A stretch of 7,361 bases of DNA from positions 1 through 7,361 of the forward strand of contig JBKBXU010000244.1 in NCBI GenBank assembly GCA_046313675.1, in the 5' to 3' direction. This stretch comes from JBKBXU01 sp046313675 (GTDB lineage Bacteria; Bacteroidota; Bacteroidia; Cytophagales; Cytophagaceae). Below are positions 7,228 through 7,361 of this stretch, one piece after another (within the stretch, counting starts at the first letter, position 1; every line of letters starts with the position of its first letter). The position numbers were made by a program, and so were the translations under genes. Under the pieces are notes generated by a model. The model made no database searches. It was not told the origin of the DNA and saw only the letters and a list, made by a program, of their open reading frames with translations.

Positions 7228-7265
7228 TTTTGATTACACAAATATAAAGTTTAAAATAATCAAAA
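7228..7265. promoter_or_regulatory. Inverted repeat TTTTGATTA / TAATCAAAA flanking the receptor -7 element
   Basis: Perfect 9-bp arms lie at 7228-7236 and 7257-7265 with a 20-bp spacer. The spacer contains the -7 element (7239-7246), and the left arm covers the predicted transcription start near 7233. A dimeric repressor binding here would block the promoter. The arms are AT-rich, so chance occurrence is possible. No known operator is recognised. Confidence 0.4.
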
Positions 7266-7270
7266 TCAAA
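7239..7270 (-). promoter_or_regulatory. Bacteroidota-type promoter of the receptor-lipoprotein operon
   Basis: Reading on the minus strand, TTTG (7270-7267), a 20-bp spacer and TATATTTG (7246-7239) match the Bacteroidota primary-sigma consensus (-33 TTTG, -7 TAnnTTTG, spacing about 19-21) at every defined position. Transcription should begin near 7233, leaving a leader of roughly 55 nt before the GTG at 7177. Confidence 0.7.
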
Positions 7271-7289
7271 ATTTAGATAAACCTAAATT
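7270..7289. promoter_or_regulatory. Palindrome AATTTAG-N6-CTAAATT adjoining the -33 element
   Basis: Perfect 7-bp arms (7270-7276 and 7283-7289) are separated by ATAAAC. The dyad centre is about 46 bp upstream of the predicted start, immediately upstream of -33 TTTG and overlapping it by one base. The half-site TTTAGG/TTTAGA loosely recalls DtxR/IdeR-type sites (TTAGGT...), a similarity too weak to name a regulator. The position would fit an activator touching RNA polymerase or a repressor occluding -33. Confidence 0.5.
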
Positions 7290-7361
7290 GTCAACAATAT
7301 TTCTGAGAAAAGACATGCTGAATTGGGCTGGAAAATGGTATTACCCTGGCAAGCAATGCGT

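Noticed and set aside
7283..7361. Partial genes at the right edge: plus-strand ATG at 7315 open to the edge, or a minus-strand frame ending in TAG at 7285-7283
   Set aside because: Only 15 and 25 codons respectively are visible, neither is recognisable, and they overlap on opposite strands. The window is too short to decide, so neither is annotated.

Overview
The window looks like chromosome of a Bacteroidota bacterium, most likely Cytophagales-like (the rank within the phylum is inference). The evidence is the AT-rich DNA, start codons without Shine-Dalgarno sequences, two exact matches to the Bacteroidota -7 promoter element TAnnTTTG, and phylum-typical protein types: a TPR/PD40/OmpA periplasmic protein related in layout to type IX secretion PorE, a TonB receptor with an N-terminal carboxypeptidase-regulatory-like domain, and a small LES-type lipoprotein.

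Layout. Positions 1-63 are a heptanucleotide array, (TATTACC)n, that runs into the left edge. It lies just beyond the 3' end of a large minus-strand gene (73-2925) for a secreted 950-residue TPR / PD40 beta-propeller / CRD / OmpA protein, in which the CRD-OmpA module occurs twice. A 273-bp divergent spacer separates it from a plus-strand class I SAM-dependent methyltransferase (3199-3963) of a family with an unusual motif I. A 199-bp convergent spacer follows, holding a tRNA T-arm look-alike but no clear terminator. The right half is a two-gene minus-strand operon: a TonB-dependent receptor (4775-7177, transcribed first) and, three bases after its stop codon, a small lipoprotein (4163-4771).

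How the genes work together. Only the receptor and the lipoprotein show clear functional coupling. The lipoprotein has K-E-D right after the lipidated Cys, matching the Bacteroidota surface export signal, so it is probably an outer-surface accessory of the receptor. It plays the place of SusD but is unrelated to SusD in size. The substrate cannot be read from sequence; a metal or metal complex is a guess. A well-formed promoter upstream of the receptor (TTTG, 20 bp, TATATTTG) sits with two perfect inverted repeats, so the operon is probably regulated. The OmpA-like protein and the methyltransferase are each apparently single-gene units.

I see no CRISPR array, transposase, integrase, complete tRNA or rRNA. 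The most promising leads are the receptor/lipoprotein pair with its double-dyad promoter, and the doubled CRD-OmpA module in which the first OmpA copy has lost the canonical peptidoglycan-binding Asp.
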